Assembly: GCF_024704835.1 (NCBI RefSeq)
Contig: NZ_JAMXBE010000004.1
Coordinates: forward strand, 124,001-188,000
Origin: Parapedobacter tibetensis
GTDB lineage: Bacteria > Bacteroidota > Bacteroidia > Sphingobacteriales > Sphingobacteriaceae
Direction: 5' to 3'
Length of the DNA: 64,000 bases
The position numbers and the translations under genes were made by a program. Shown piece by piece: positions 55,301 to 63,571 of this stretch; the stretch's first letter is position 1, and each line of letters starts with the position of its first letter. Below the pieces are notes generated by a model that searched no databases, had not been told where the DNA came from, and was given only the letters and a program-made list of their open reading frames with translations.

Positions 55301-58300
55301 GCATAGCGGCTGTGATAGCCTCGGTACCACCAGCCAACACCCATTGCTGGGGTGAATTGTGATTCACGGCATACACACCTTGTTCAGCATTGGCTAGCTC
55401 GGAAAACGCATCTTGTGAAGCGTTGACCGCGAGCATCATCCCTTTGTCGTCTCCTACGGCATCGAGGATGGCTTTGGCCCTCCACTCACTCAGCGGCACC
55501 AACAAGTCTTCGCTAAATACACCGGCGAAACAAAGCGCAGGCAATTCACCGTAGCTGTGGCCCACCAACACATCAGGCACCACACCCAGATTACGCAGCA
55601 AATCTGCCAAGGCATAATCTACGATACCCAATAATGGCTGGGCCATCCGGGTATCCTTCATCCTTTCCCTCTGCCGTACGGATTCAGCAGGGTCAAAAGT
55701 GGCGGGAGGAAATAAAACATCCGCATAGGCGGGATACCGTTCAAGCCAATTGCGTAAGCTGGGAAATGCAAGGAAAAGTTGCCTTGCCATGCCAATACGC
55801 TGGCTTCCCTGGCCGGAAAAAAGCAACGCTACCTGGCCCGCTTGCGGTTGGGTATAATGGATTACCTTATCAACAGCACCTGTACGGGCCAGCGCCATCT
55901 TGTTCAATAATTCTTCCATAGAAGTGGCTACAATGGAATACTGAACCGGATGATCGCTGTACATGGCCAAGCTATAGGCAATGTCCTTGAATGGGAGACT
56001 ATGGTTTACCGCCATCAGCTTTTCGGCCAATGTCATTACCTCCAGGGCTTCTGTGCTAGACGTACCCCGGAATACAAACAGCTCCGCGGGCCAAACCTTC
56101 ATCACAGCTTCATTTCTTGTTTCCGTTGAAGGATGTTCCAGTATGGCGTGGAAATTCGTGCCGCCAAATCCAAAAGCACTTACCCCGGCCCGGCGTTTCT
56201 CTTCAAGCCATGGTGTAGCTGCCACATGGAATACAAACGGGCTAAAGCGCTCCCTATAATATGGATTTGGTGTGTTGAGGTGTAAAGTTGGTGGTTTGAT
56301 ACCATGGTAGACCGATAAGGCCGCTTTGATAACACCGGCAAGACCGGCTGCACATTTTGTATGACCAATCTGAGTCTTTACTGACCCCAGCAAGGTACTT
56401 TTATTTGCAGCACCGGCAGCCAACCACATATCGCTGAGCGCGCTCATTTCCGTGCGGTCGCCCACCACTGTACCGGTACCATGGGCCTCTACCATTCCCA
56501 CGTCTGCGGCTGATATGCCAGCCTGCCAATAAGCCCTTTCCAGCGCCCTAAGCTGTCCGGTTTTTCGGGGTGCGGTAAGCCCCAGGCTTTTCCCGTCGCT
56601 TGATCCGCCAATGCCTTTAATTACCGCATATATCTTATCTTTATCGGCTATGGCATCTTCATGGCGCTTCAGCACCACCATGGCAATGCCTTCGCCCAAT
56701 GCAATGCCATCTGCCTCGCTGTCAAATGTAGCGCACCTCCCTTTTCGGGAAAGGGCGTGGGTGCTAGCAAACAGTAAATAATCGTTGATGCTATTATGGA
56801 GATCAGCCGCTCCGGCAAGAACCATGTCGGATTTACCTAGTAGCAATTCCTGGCATGCCAGATCCAGCGCGGCCAGTGAAGACGCACATGCGGCATCGAC
56901 CGTATAATTCCGTCCTCCGAGATTGAGTCTATTGGTGATACGGCCCGCAATCACATTGGCCAGTACTCCGGGAAACGAGTCTTCCGTAAGCCTAGGCAAC
57001 GCCTCATCAAGTTCTGAAGGCATTTGCCCAAAAAGTTGTGGAAATAGGGCCCGGAATCCATAGTTATTGGCCAGGTCGTGGCCGCCCTCGGCACCGATAA
57101 TAACCGAGACATCATCGCCATTGAACGCATCGCCGCCATAACCAGCATCATCAAGTGCCTGCTTGGCCACGAGCAGGCTCAGCAATTGGGTGGGATCAAT
57201 GGCGGCAAGCGACTGGGGTGGTATGCCGAATGCCAAGGGATCAAAAGCGACTTTAGGGATAAACCCTCCCCATTTGGATGGCGATTTCTCGCCATGCTGA
57301 GCATCGGGATCGTAATAGACCGCTTTGTTCCAACGCTCATCCGGCACTTCGGTGATGCAGTCCTTTGCCAACAAGACGTTGGTCCAGAATTCATCCATGT
57401 TTGATGCCCCGGGGTAAATACAGGCCATGCCAACAATGGCGATATCCAAGCCTGCTGTTTCATGAGTTTCGGGATTTATGGGTTTCGACATCGCCTCAAT
57501 CAATTTTTGGCTACCCGTGGATACCTCGCTATGCAGTTGTGCCATGGTCACAATCTCATGCCGCAGCGATACCACCTGCCCGATCATAAACATGCCCATT
57601 TCAGCCCTTTGCTCGGCGGTGAGTGCTACCAATTGTGGACCTTTCCTCATCTTACCCTTGCTGGCAATGCGTAGTCGGCCTACATTAAGTGCCTCCAATT
57701 TGGCCCATATTTCCTTCTTGTCTGTTGTTTCCGAGGCCATTTTCCGTTTTTCCATTTCGAAAAACCCAGCGAATGGCGAATCTAGGCACCGGGTTTCATG
57801 ACCCGGTGCGGTTTCGAGCAGTACCGTTTCCGAGTGCATAAGTGCATGGTCTTGGAACTGCTTGAGGATAGCTCCGGTTTCAACCGCCTCTTGCGTGTAG
57901 AGGTAGGCTGTACCCATCAGCACCCCCACTTTGCCTCCCCTTGCTGCCAGCGGGGCCGCCATTACCGCTACAAACGACGCGGATAGCGCATCGTGTATGC
58001 CTCCGGCAAAAAATACATGTAACCGCTCCGCCTGCTCCTCATCCAGCAACCGGGTAAGCTGCATTTCCCATAGTACAAGACTAGATAATGGTCCCACATG
58101 TCCTCCGCATTCCCGGCCTTCGAATACAAATTTGGCTGCGCCTTCCTTCAGGAATAAATCCAGCAGCGCCATCGCAGGGACATGCAGAAATGCGCTGATG
58201 CCCATTTTTTCCAGTGCGGCCGACTGGCTTGGCCGACCCCCAGCAATCAGCGCAAAGGGTGGCTTTTCTGCCATGATGTAGGCCATTTGCTCATCTCGCA

Positions 58301-59384
58301 ACTCTTGAGGCACAAAACCTAATATCCCAACTCCCCAAGGCTTATCCGCTACCCGCGCCTTGGTCTCAGTAATCAGCGCTTTCGCATCTTCGCCTTTCAT
58401 CAACGACAAAGCCACGAAGGGTAATGCTCCAGCTTCGGCAACGGCATGGGCAAAAGCTGGCACATCACTCACTCGGGTCATCGGTCCTTGCGCGATGGGG
58501 TAATCGGTGCCCAAATCCTTGGCCATCGTATTGCCCATACCCAATACATTCACCGCCTTGGCCTGCCTAATATGCCCTTGGATGGCATCATACAACGCAT
58601 GGATGAGGTTTGTTATTTTTCCATACCGTTTGGCCATACCCCCAGCAAAGGCAATATCTTGCCCCATTGGCACGTAAGCCTCATTAAGGTCTAATTCACC
58701 CAGTAATGGTTGCAATTTGTGCCATCCGGCCCCTTCGGTCAACGCCGGTGAGTTGGGACGTACCAAAACCCTGAATCCGTCGATGATGCGGGTTTCGTTG
58801 CCGCTTAATTTTTCGCACAACTGTTTCAAAGGCGTTGGCACGCTGCATTCTGCAAAAAGTGCCACTTGGCTATCCAGCACCACCCCTTTGGCCCCGAGGG
58901 CTACCAAACCCGCCGTGGTATGGACGCCGGCACCACCTTGCACCCATACATCTATATCAGGTAGCTCTTGTTTAATCCGTTGGAAAAGGATAAATGCAGA
59001 ATCATTTCCCACTTTCCCTGCACTTTCACTGCCTTTGACAATGATGCGTTGGAATCCCGCCGATTTGGCTGCCATGGCATCGGTCACCGACGTCACTTGG
59101 TACAACACTTCACCCGTATAAGAAACGGGTATGGGCTTGCCCCAGGGCAAAATGAGCAGATTTACCTGTGATGGGATGGATGATGGATATGGGCTATCAT
59201 CGGCGAGACAAATCCCAAAAGGTTTGCCCTCATATCGACTTACCTGTATCAATGCCGCATTGGCTTCATCAGCATCACGGCCAACGTGCAATACCGGGAA
59301 GGCAGTCGTTTTTCGCAGCCGGTTTACCAGGGCTGTATCTGGTTTTTCAAAAGGGGTAATAATGATAATTTGAGCCGAATTCAT
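52371..59384 (-). CDS. Type I megasynthase, NMO-NMO-KS-AT-ACP-ACP-KR
   Basis: The start at 59384 (MNSAQIIIITPF) gives 2337 residues; an upstream Met at 59438 adds 18. The order is an N-terminal nitronate-monooxygenase-like half (about 3-200, VQGGAGVHTT region, probably degenerate) and a complete NMO/PfaD-like TIM barrel (about 287-545). KS follows (646-1082; C833, H968, H1008), then AT (1185-1472; GHSYGE S1277, H1381), two ACPs (S1681 and S1790 in DSIKRM) and KR (2060-2282; FGGAQGI, Ser 2235/2236 and Y2249 in TDYAAAN). The ACP motif LDLEADLSIDSIKRMEI and KR type belong to the PUFA synthase superfamily. The NMO barrel stands where PfaD would be, suggesting an enoyl reductase in cis. Confidence 0.94.
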   Translation of the reverse strand: MNSAQIIIITPFEKPDTALVNRLRKTTAFPVLHVGRDADEANAALIQVSRYEGKPFGICLADDSPYPSSIPSQVNLLILPWGKPIPVSYTGEVLYQVTSVTDAMAAKSAGFQRIIVKGSESAGKVGNDSAFILFQRIKQELPDIDVWVQGGAGVHTTAGLVALGAKGVVLDSQVALFAECSVPTPLKQLCEKLSGNETRIIDGFRVLVRPNSPALTEGAGWHKLQPLLGELDLNEAYVPMGQDIAFAGGMAKRYGKITNLIHALYDAIQGHIRQAKAVNVLGMGNTMAKDLGTDYPIAQGPMTRVSDVPAFAHAVAEAGALPFVALSLMKGEDAKALITETKARVADKPWGVGILGFVPQELRDEQMAYIMAEKPPFALIAGGRPSQSAALEKMGISAFLHVPAMALLDLFLKEGAAKFVFEGRECGGHVGPLSSLVLWEMQLTRLLDEEQAERLHVFFAGGIHDALSASFVAVMAAPLAARGGKVGVLMGTAYLYTQEAVETGAILKQFQDHALMHSETVLLETAPGHETRCLDSPFAGFFEMEKRKMASETTDKKEIWAKLEALNVGRLRIASKGKMRKGPQLVALTAEQRAEMGMFMIGQVVSLRHEIVTMAQLHSEVSTGSQKLIEAMSKPINPETHETAGLDIAIVGMACIYPGASNMDEFWTNVLLAKDCITEVPDERWNKAVYYDPDAQHGEKSPSKWGGFIPKVAFDPLAFGIPPQSLAAIDPTQLLSLLVAKQALDDAGYGGDAFNGDDVSVIIGAEGGHDLANNYGFRALFPQLFGQMPSELDEALPRLTEDSFPGVLANVIAGRITNRLNLGGRNYTVDAACASSLAALDLACQELLLGKSDMVLAGAADLHNSINDYLLFASTHALSRKGRCATFDSEADGIALGEGIAMVVLKRHEDAIADKDKIYAVIKGIGGSSDGKSLGLTAPRKTGQLRALERAYWQAGISAADVGMVEAHGTGTVVGDRTEMSALSDMWLAAGAANKSTLLGSVKTQIGHTKCAAGLAGVIKAALSVYHGIKPPTLHLNTPNPYYRERFSPFVFHVAATPWLEEKRRAGVSAFGFGGTNFHAILEHPSTETRNEAVMKVWPAELFVFRGTSSTEALEVMTLAEKLMAVNHSLPFKDIAYSLAMYSDHPVQYSIVATSMEELLNKMALARTGAVDKVIHYTQPQAGQVALLFSGQGSQRIGMARQLFLAFPSLRNWLERYPAYADVLFPPATFDPAESVRQRERMKDTRMAQPLLGIVDYALADLLRNLGVVPDVLVGHSYGELPALCFAGVFSEDLLVPLSEWRAKAILDAVGDDKGMMLAVNASQDAFSELANAEQGVYAVNHNSPQQWVLAGGTEAITAAMQRLKSAGIPCKALDVACAFHSPLIAGAKSTYREMLDAVDFKPAGVTVWSNTTAQPYPQTAVGIKEQLAEHLVKPVRFVEEIEQLYAQGTRIFIEVGPGNVLSGLTRSIVGTDAHIIHTEDRNQAGIAHFLGAIASYMATGRDLKLQLLFDGREARLLDLHNIEQYSHSKSTWWVNGQLAMPENGKIPSYAALPVITPLSTFSSIPHQATPGRNAEPVQLIAEYLEGMRQLAQSQRDVMLGYLGQNPGQQPSVADRPIAELGTGRTIDVVPAATTEVLPPAATAALPLKDILLHIVSDKTGYPADMLGMDLDLEADLSIDSIKRMEIIGELRLQLGGFSKPDGVEDEALMEDLAGIKTLSALLEWITQYRPTTDAPAHEGTPVTLPEASTRLTESQIKTILLTVVSDKTGYPADMLGMDLDLEADLSIDSIKRMEIMGEVKTQMGLFDKNSETDDERLMEQMASIKSLNGLVEWVKNAVSGGLETVAEAKKILDDDRSLSDEDTDQNGLSRFRFGALSVPLPDNTSLTFDGEHIAILGSGTWSDMMKGMLEEKGATVDLIHNGAVDNLPAYDGLIFPNLLSVPADSISLKAALPILKGLAPDKTKWVYALLESPSLPEQSQGFAGLLKSLGHEWEQTSCRVIHVESATGIEQMAAWVLDELAHPEGTMEIVYKEGLRHVWQHVPEDLETGHSASLALDEEDVILVFGGAQGITAQLMQHVANDSPCRYVLVGRTPLITIEEEFASLMDFETIKKTLIDSGRYTSPAEITRRANEIFKTNQIRESLAAFGQCGAEVSYHSLDLQDGVALAAFIDELYATYGRIDGVVHGAGLLEDKLFQQKSIESFERVYDTKVAPLNILIDRLRWDGLKFMVLFSSVASVFGNRGQTDYAAANSVLDEFAHIQNKRIDGKVMAINWGPWKGAGMVSPGLERTYKRRGIKLIPLEQGKAWFLQELKYGQDSQVLIMAGQKTAELMAQT
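53997..54089 (-). repeat. Duplicated ACP segment, second copy
   Basis: Encodes 31 residues identical to those of the first ACP (54324-54416), from SDKTGY to KRMEI. The two 93-bp stretches differ at 11 positions, all synonymous by my reading of each codon. It reflects a tandem carrier duplication kept under strong purifying selection. Confidence 0.9.
54324..54416 (-). repeat. Duplicated ACP segment, first copy
   Basis: Partner of the stretch at 53997-54089, with identical protein sequence and 11 synonymous changes. It carries the phosphopantetheine Ser of the first ACP. Confidence 0.9.
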
Positions 59385-59481
59385 CGATAACGTTGTATAG
59401 ATAAGTTGATAAACAAGATTTTCATCCGCATGTGGCAATTGCCCGTTACTACTTTCGCTATGCCGTTGCCAAGTTTAGGGG

Positions 59482-59489
59482 CAAACATA
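59482..59489 (-). promoter_or_regulatory. Candidate proximal -7 box of the megasynthase operon
   Basis: The minus-strand octamer TATGTTTG fits TAnnTTTG, 97 bp before the start at 59384. No TTG was found 18-21 bp upstream, so it may be a secondary promoter. Confidence 0.35.
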
Positions 59490-59611
59490 TGACGACGCAA
59501 CTTGATATAGCTAACATCTTAAAATTTGAATTGGCGTACCATTTTTCAAAACATCTTCACCAAGATAAATTTGAATGTAAAGGAACTCATTTTATGCTCC
59601 ATGATACGAAA

Positions 59612-59625
59612 GCAAGTTAACTTGC
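59612..59625. promoter_or_regulatory. Perfect palindrome in megasynthase leader
   Basis: GCAAGTTAACTTGC is a perfect 14-bp palindrome about 230 bp upstream of the first megasynthase codon. It may be a binding site of a dimeric regulator; no regulator gene lies next to the operon. Confidence 0.5.
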
Positions 59626-59754
59626 ATCGTTAAAGAGTTAATATCATATTGTTTCACGGCCAATTGAACAAGAAACGGGAAGCAAAAACATGTTTTCATA
59701 GACAACATAGCATAAGGTATTAGAAAATTGCCTGACTTTTGGGTAGATGAATAA

Positions 59755-59773
59755 AAATCAAACGTTTTGATTT
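59755..59773. promoter_or_regulatory. Imperfect palindrome in megasynthase leader
   Basis: AAATCAAA (59755-59762) and TTTGATTT (59766-59773) form an inverted repeat with a 3-nt loop (CGT). It lies about 120 bp downstream of the putative promoter and may be an operator or RNA hairpin. Confidence 0.4.
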
Positions 59774-59892
59774 GTAAAACAACCAACAATGGGTATAGCA
59801 ATGAGATTTTTAAAGGATAGCATCAAGCAAAATTAATACAACACGTCAACATCTCCTACAAATCTTAAATAAAATGCTTACAAATCACTCTA

Positions 59893-59922
59893 CAAAGCTA
59901 CTAAATAGCCACCCTTAGGCAA
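59893..59922 (-). promoter_or_regulatory. Promoter of the megasynthase operon
   Basis: On the minus strand TTG (59920-59922), a 19-bp spacer and TAGCTTTG (59893-59900) match the Bacteroidota consensus. Transcription from here would start near 59886 and give a leader of about 450-500 nt before the first megasynthase codon. Confidence 0.6.
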
Positions 59923-60034
59923 CCGAAAATCTACAATTGAATGAGATGAACAAGCCGTTAATTACCCTTCTTTATCTATACAACGACTTCAATTTAGGGA
60001 ATATACGCCTCACTGATTACCAAACACAACGCTA

Positions 60035-61687
60035 TCAGTTCCCCTTTGCGATAGCCAGTCCGCAAGCCCTGCCTGAAAAAATACATCCACCCAAAAATGT
60101 CCCTTCCAATGCCCGGTATCCATGCATACCCCCACCGCCAAAGCCTGCCACCTCTCCTGCTGCATATAAGCCGGGAATAGGCGTTCCCGAAGCATGAAGC
60201 ACCTGTCCGTCGAGGTTGGTTTCCAGCCCGCCGAGTGTCTTTCTCGTGAGGATGTTCAACCGGACGGCAATCAGCGGCCCGTTTCGGGTGTCGAGGATCT
60301 TATGGGGTTTGGCCGTACGGATAAGTTTATCACCCAGGTAATTACGGGCTGAACGGATAGCATTTATCTGAGCATCTTTCGAAAAGGTATTGTCGATTTC
60401 CCGATCGCGTGCTGTAATTTCGGCTAGGATGCGGGCATGGTCAAGCAAATTATTCCCAGCTAGCTCATTCATCGCCCCGACCAACTCCCAGAGGTTGTCG
60501 CGCACGATAAAATCCTCTCCCTGGCTCTTGAAACGCTCCACCGGTGGAGTGGCTAGTTTTCCAAAGGCGCGTTTAAGCACTTGCGACCATTTTTTGTCTG
60601 TCAGGTCAGGATTCTGTTCGGAGCCGGAGAGGGCGAACTCCTTTTTCAATATTTTTTGGGTAAGTATAAACCAGCTGTAATCGTAGCCCGTATCCATCAG
60701 GTATTGGAGCGTGCCTAATGTATCAAAACCCGGGTATAATGGTACGGGCAAGCGTTTTCCGGTGGCATCAAACCACATGGATGATGGTCCGGGAAGGATG
60801 CGAATGCCATGATTGGTCCAAATGGGGCTCCAGTTTTTCAGTCCTTCGGTGTAGTGCCACATCCGATCGGGATGGATGATATTTCCTCCTATTTCGCCTA
60901 CGATACCCAACATGCGGCCGTCAACATGGTCAGGTACCCCACATACCATGTTTTTGGGCACTTTTCCCAGCCTATCGGGCCAATTTTCCTTCACCAAATC
61001 CATGTTGGCACCGATACCACCGGAAGTGACCAGCACTACAGGGGCTTTTAATTCAAACGATGCTTTCACTATCCTGTTGCTTTTTATGCCGCGTGCCACC
61101 TGACTGTCTTCGAGGATATCACCCGCCACGCCTATCACCATTCCATTGTTTGTAAGCAATCGATTTACCCGATGCCGAAACTTCAGGTTGACCAATCTAT
61201 CCCGTTGGCCTTTGTAGACTGCCTCCACAAACGGCATCACCACACCAGGCCCCGTACCCCAGGTAACATGGAAGCGGGGCACGGAATTGCCATGGCCGAT
61301 TGCTCCATATCCTCCACGCTCAGCCCAGCCTACCACAGGAAAAAACCGGAGACCGAATGATCGGACATAATCCCGTTTCTCAAATGTGGCAAACCGTACA
61401 TAAGCCTCCGCCCATTTCCTAGGCCAGTAGTCATCTTCCCTATCGAAATCGGCACTTCCCATCCAATCCTGCAACGCCAATTCATAACTATCCTTGATCC
61501 CCATGCGTCGTTGTTCGGATGAATTGACCAAAAACAACCCTCCAAAAGACCAAAAAGCTTGCCCGCCAATGGATTGTTCGGGTTCCTGATCAAGTATAAC
61601 AACCTGTTTGCCCGCTTTCACCAATTCGGCAGCGGCCACCAATCCAGCAAGCCCAGCACCGATGATAATCACTTCACATTGTTCCAT
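60035..61687 (-). CDS. FAD-binding dehydrogenase (flavocytochrome c/3-ketosteroid dehydrogenase type)
   Basis: This 550-residue flavoprotein starts with the FAD-binding motif IIIGAGLAGLVAAAELVKAG and has GGQAFWSFGG, VLVTSGGIGANMDLV and the C-terminal GEVAGFGGGGMHG motif of the fumarate reductase/KstD-type family. It is of the 'FAD-binding dehydrogenase' class that introduces double bonds or oxidises ketosteroid-like substrates. The electron acceptor is not shown. It is divergent from pxpB, with its own promoter, and sits 600 bp from the megasynthase operon on the same strand. A role in that pathway is possible, not established. Confidence 0.87.
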   Translation of the reverse strand: MEQCEVIIIGAGLAGLVAAAELVKAGKQVVILDQEPEQSIGGQAFWSFGGLFLVNSSEQRRMGIKDSYELALQDWMGSADFDREDDYWPRKWAEAYVRFATFEKRDYVRSFGLRFFPVVGWAERGGYGAIGHGNSVPRFHVTWGTGPGVVMPFVEAVYKGQRDRLVNLKFRHRVNRLLTNNGMVIGVAGDILEDSQVARGIKSNRIVKASFELKAPVVLVTSGGIGANMDLVKENWPDRLGKVPKNMVCGVPDHVDGRMLGIVGEIGGNIIHPDRMWHYTEGLKNWSPIWTNHGIRILPGPSSMWFDATGKRLPVPLYPGFDTLGTLQYLMDTGYDYSWFILTQKILKKEFALSGSEQNPDLTDKKWSQVLKRAFGKLATPPVERFKSQGEDFIVRDNLWELVGAMNELAGNNLLDHARILAEITARDREIDNTFSKDAQINAIRSARNYLGDKLIRTAKPHKILDTRNGPLIAVRLNILTRKTLGGLETNLDGQVLHASGTPIPGLYAAGEVAGFGGGGMHGYRALEGTFLGGCIFSGRACGLAIAKGN

Positions 61688-61690
61688 GTT

Positions 61691-61708
61691 GGATAGATTT
61701 ACACTGAT
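61691..61708 (-). repeat. Dispersed intergenic repeat, partial copy 3
   Basis: On the minus strand the sequence ATCAGTGTAAATCTATCC matches the first half of the element at 22884-22920 (ATCAGTGAAAGTCTGTTC). The second half is absent. It lies between the FAD dehydrogenase start and its promoter. Confidence 0.35.
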
Positions 61709-61725
61709 TTCTGCTGAGTGTTACT

Positions 61726-61755
61726 CAAAGATAGCATTCGTTGGAAAGCAAACAA
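61726..61755 (-). promoter_or_regulatory. Promoter of the FAD dehydrogenase gene
   Basis: On the minus strand TTG (61753-61755), a 19-bp spacer and TATCTTTG (61726-61733) match the consensus. The -7 box is 39 bp before the start codon. Confidence 0.7.
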
Positions 61756-61827
61756 GGTTTTTTACGGTTTATTATTTTTTCACTATTATTGATGGACAAT
61801 ACACCCAATCAGATCTTTTAACCCATC

Positions 61828-62586
61828 ATGCAAAATATGCAAACATATACAGTTAATGACTTTACTATCTATCCGCTAAGTGAATATGCAGTTACGCTTG
61901 AGTTTAGCCATGAAATAAACGCCGATATATTGCAGCTAATCAGTAAGTTCAACACATTGTTGCACAGGAAACCATTTGATGGTTTCTGTACTACAGTTCC
62001 TGCGTATGCCACGTTGAGCGTATTTTTTGATCCGTTAGAAGTCATTCAATCACCTCATCTACGCGGCATCAATTGCTTTGAGCGGATTTCGAGTTATTTG
62101 AGTAGGCTGGAAGATGAAGAGAAAAATCAGATCATAACCGAAAATGGAACAATGACCATTCCCATTTGTTATGGCGGTAAATTTGGCCCGGATCTGGATG
62201 AAGTGGCACGGTTACATGGGATGACGGCCAACGAAGTAATCCATTTACATAGCACCGCCATTTACCATGTATACTTAATAGGCTTTACACCGGGGTTTGC
62301 TTACCTTGGGGGGATGCCGGGACAATTGGCCACACCGCGCAAGTCATTTCCCCGTAGCGTTGTACCTGCCGGTTCAGTAGGTATAGCGGGCAAGCAAACG
62401 GGAATATACTCGTTGGATACACCGGGTGGCTGGCAAATCATCGGTCGGACACCACTTCATCTCTTCAATCCCAACCGTGCCCAGCCCGCATTGCTGAAAG
62501 CCGGGGATAAAGTGGTCTTCAAGGCAATGGAATATGATAGGTTTGAACACTACAATGGCAGCAAAGATGCAGATACGTATCATTAA
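61828..62586 (+). CDS. pxpB: 5-Oxoprolinase subunit B (KipI-like)
   Basis: This 252-residue protein has the KipI/AHS1 fold. Conserved stretches are VTLEFSHEIN, CYGGKFGPDLDEVARLHG, IGFTPGFAYLGG and SVGIAGKQTGIYSLDTPGGWQIIGRTP. With PxpC and PxpA it makes the ATP-dependent 5-oxoprolinase that converts 5-oxoproline to glutamate. The gene overlaps pxpC and is the first of the pxpBCA operon. It is divergent from the FAD dehydrogenase. Met at 61837 is a possible alternative start. Confidence 0.93.
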   Translation: MQNMQTYTVNDFTIYPLSEYAVTLEFSHEINADILQLISKFNTLLHRKPFDGFCTTVPAYATLSVFFDPLEVIQSPHLRGINCFERISSYLSRLEDEEKNQIITENGTMTIPICYGGKFGPDLDEVARLHGMTANEVIHLHSTAIYHVYLIGFTPGFAYLGGMPGQLATPRKSFPRSVVPAGSVGIAGKQTGIYSLDTPGGWQIIGRTPLHLFNPNRAQPALLKAGDKVVFKAMEYDRFEHYNGSKDADTYH

Positions 62587-63571
62587 ACCCGGGTTATTGA
62601 GCACCATGCAGGATACAGGCCGCTGGAATTACCTATCACAGGGTATGCCTATCTCCGGGGCTATGGATACCTTGTCTTCCCGCATCGCCAATTTAGCAGT
62701 GGGGAATAATGCGCATGATGTGGTCATTGAATTCACCTATGGTGAAGCCGAGTTCCAAGCAGAAACCGACATCCTCCTTGCCTATTCAGGTGATGGGGCC
62801 ACATTAAGGGTGAATTCCCTACCCTTGCCTCCCGATAGACCGTTGTTTATCCCATCGGGTACGAACATCCATCTTGCCAATAACCCGCTGGGCAGCCGCA
62901 CTTACCTAGCTATTGCTGGTGGATGGGATGTCGCCGAAGTATTGGGCAGTAAAAGCACCTATGTCACCGCTGGGATAGGTGGATATAAGGGCAGGGCACT
63001 TGAGCCGGACGACCTATTGAACGCCTGCGGTCAACTGAACGAAACATCGGCAAGAATCCTCCAAAGCCTAAAAGGAACAACCATCAAACATTCGAAATGG
63101 GGTATTGCCCGCTGGCTTTTTTTGCCCAAGTACCGCAAAACCGTACACGTAATTCCAGCCCATGAGTTTACATGGTTTGCCGGCAAATCGGTGGTGGATT
63201 TCCTATCGACACCTTATACGGTAAGCATACAAAGTAATCGCATGGGATATCGATTGGAAGGCCCATCTATCCATCGATTTGTCAAGCAGGAATTATTATC
63301 TACCGCCGTTGTACCGGGCACGATACAGGTGACCGGGGACGGCAGTATCGTGCTATTAATGGCTGATTGCCAAACAACCGGAGGCTATCCGCGTATCGCC
63401 CAGGTAGCCGCTGTGGATATCCCATTATGCGCCCAGCTGAAGCCGGGTGATGCCGTCAATTTCAAAGAAATAAGCCGAACCGACGCTGAAAAGCTATATA
63501 TTCACCAAGAAAACCAGTTGGACAGATTGGCTATTGCCCTGAAAACCGACATGTTAACCGTTTTTAGATGA
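62567..63571 (+). CDS. pxpC: 5-Oxoprolinase subunit C (KipA-like)
   Basis: This 334-residue AHS2/KipA protein starts at 62567 ([19 protein letters not shown]), matching the family N-terminus. Other Met codons at 62534 and 62555 are less likely. It shows the family features [38 protein letters not shown] and [32 protein letters not shown]. It overlaps the pxpB 3' end by 20 bp and the pxpA start by 4 bp (ATGA). It is part of the 5-oxoprolinase complex. Confidence 0.93.
   Translation: MQIRIIKPGLLSTMQDTGRWNYLSQGMPISGAMDTLSSRIANLAVGNNAHDVVIEFTYGEAEFQAETDILLAYSGDGATLRVNSLPLPPDRPLFIPSGTNIHLANNPLGSRTYLAIAGGWDVAEVLGSKSTYVTAGIGGYKGRALEPDDLLNACGQLNETSARILQSLKGTTIKHSKWGIARWLFLPKYRKTVHVIPAHEFTWFAGKSVVDFLSTPYTVSIQSNRMGYRLEGPSIHRFVKQELLSTAVVPGTIQVTGDGSIVLLMADCQTTGGYPRIAQVAAVDIPLCAQLKPGDAVNFKEISRTDAEKLYIHQENQLDRLAIALKTDMLTVFR

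Larger units (their letters stand above)
59385..60034. other. AT-rich leader and regulatory region of the megasynthase operon
   Basis: About 600 bp with no supported gene. It holds a promoter at 59893-59922, an imperfect palindrome at 59755-59773, a perfect one at 59612-59625 and a lone -7 box at 59482-59489. A 69-codon frame (59801 to 59592, minus) lies downstream of the promoter but has a low-complexity, unlikely composition. The stop of the FAD dehydrogenase gene at 60035 feeds transcripts toward it, and no terminator hairpin was seen between them. Confidence 0.6.

Noticed and set aside
59592-59801. 69-codon minus-strand frame in the megasynthase leader
   Set aside because: It lies after a good promoter but its composition is AT-driven (many Phe, Leu, Ser, Tyr) and has no recognisable domain; the palindrome 59612-59625 lies within it.
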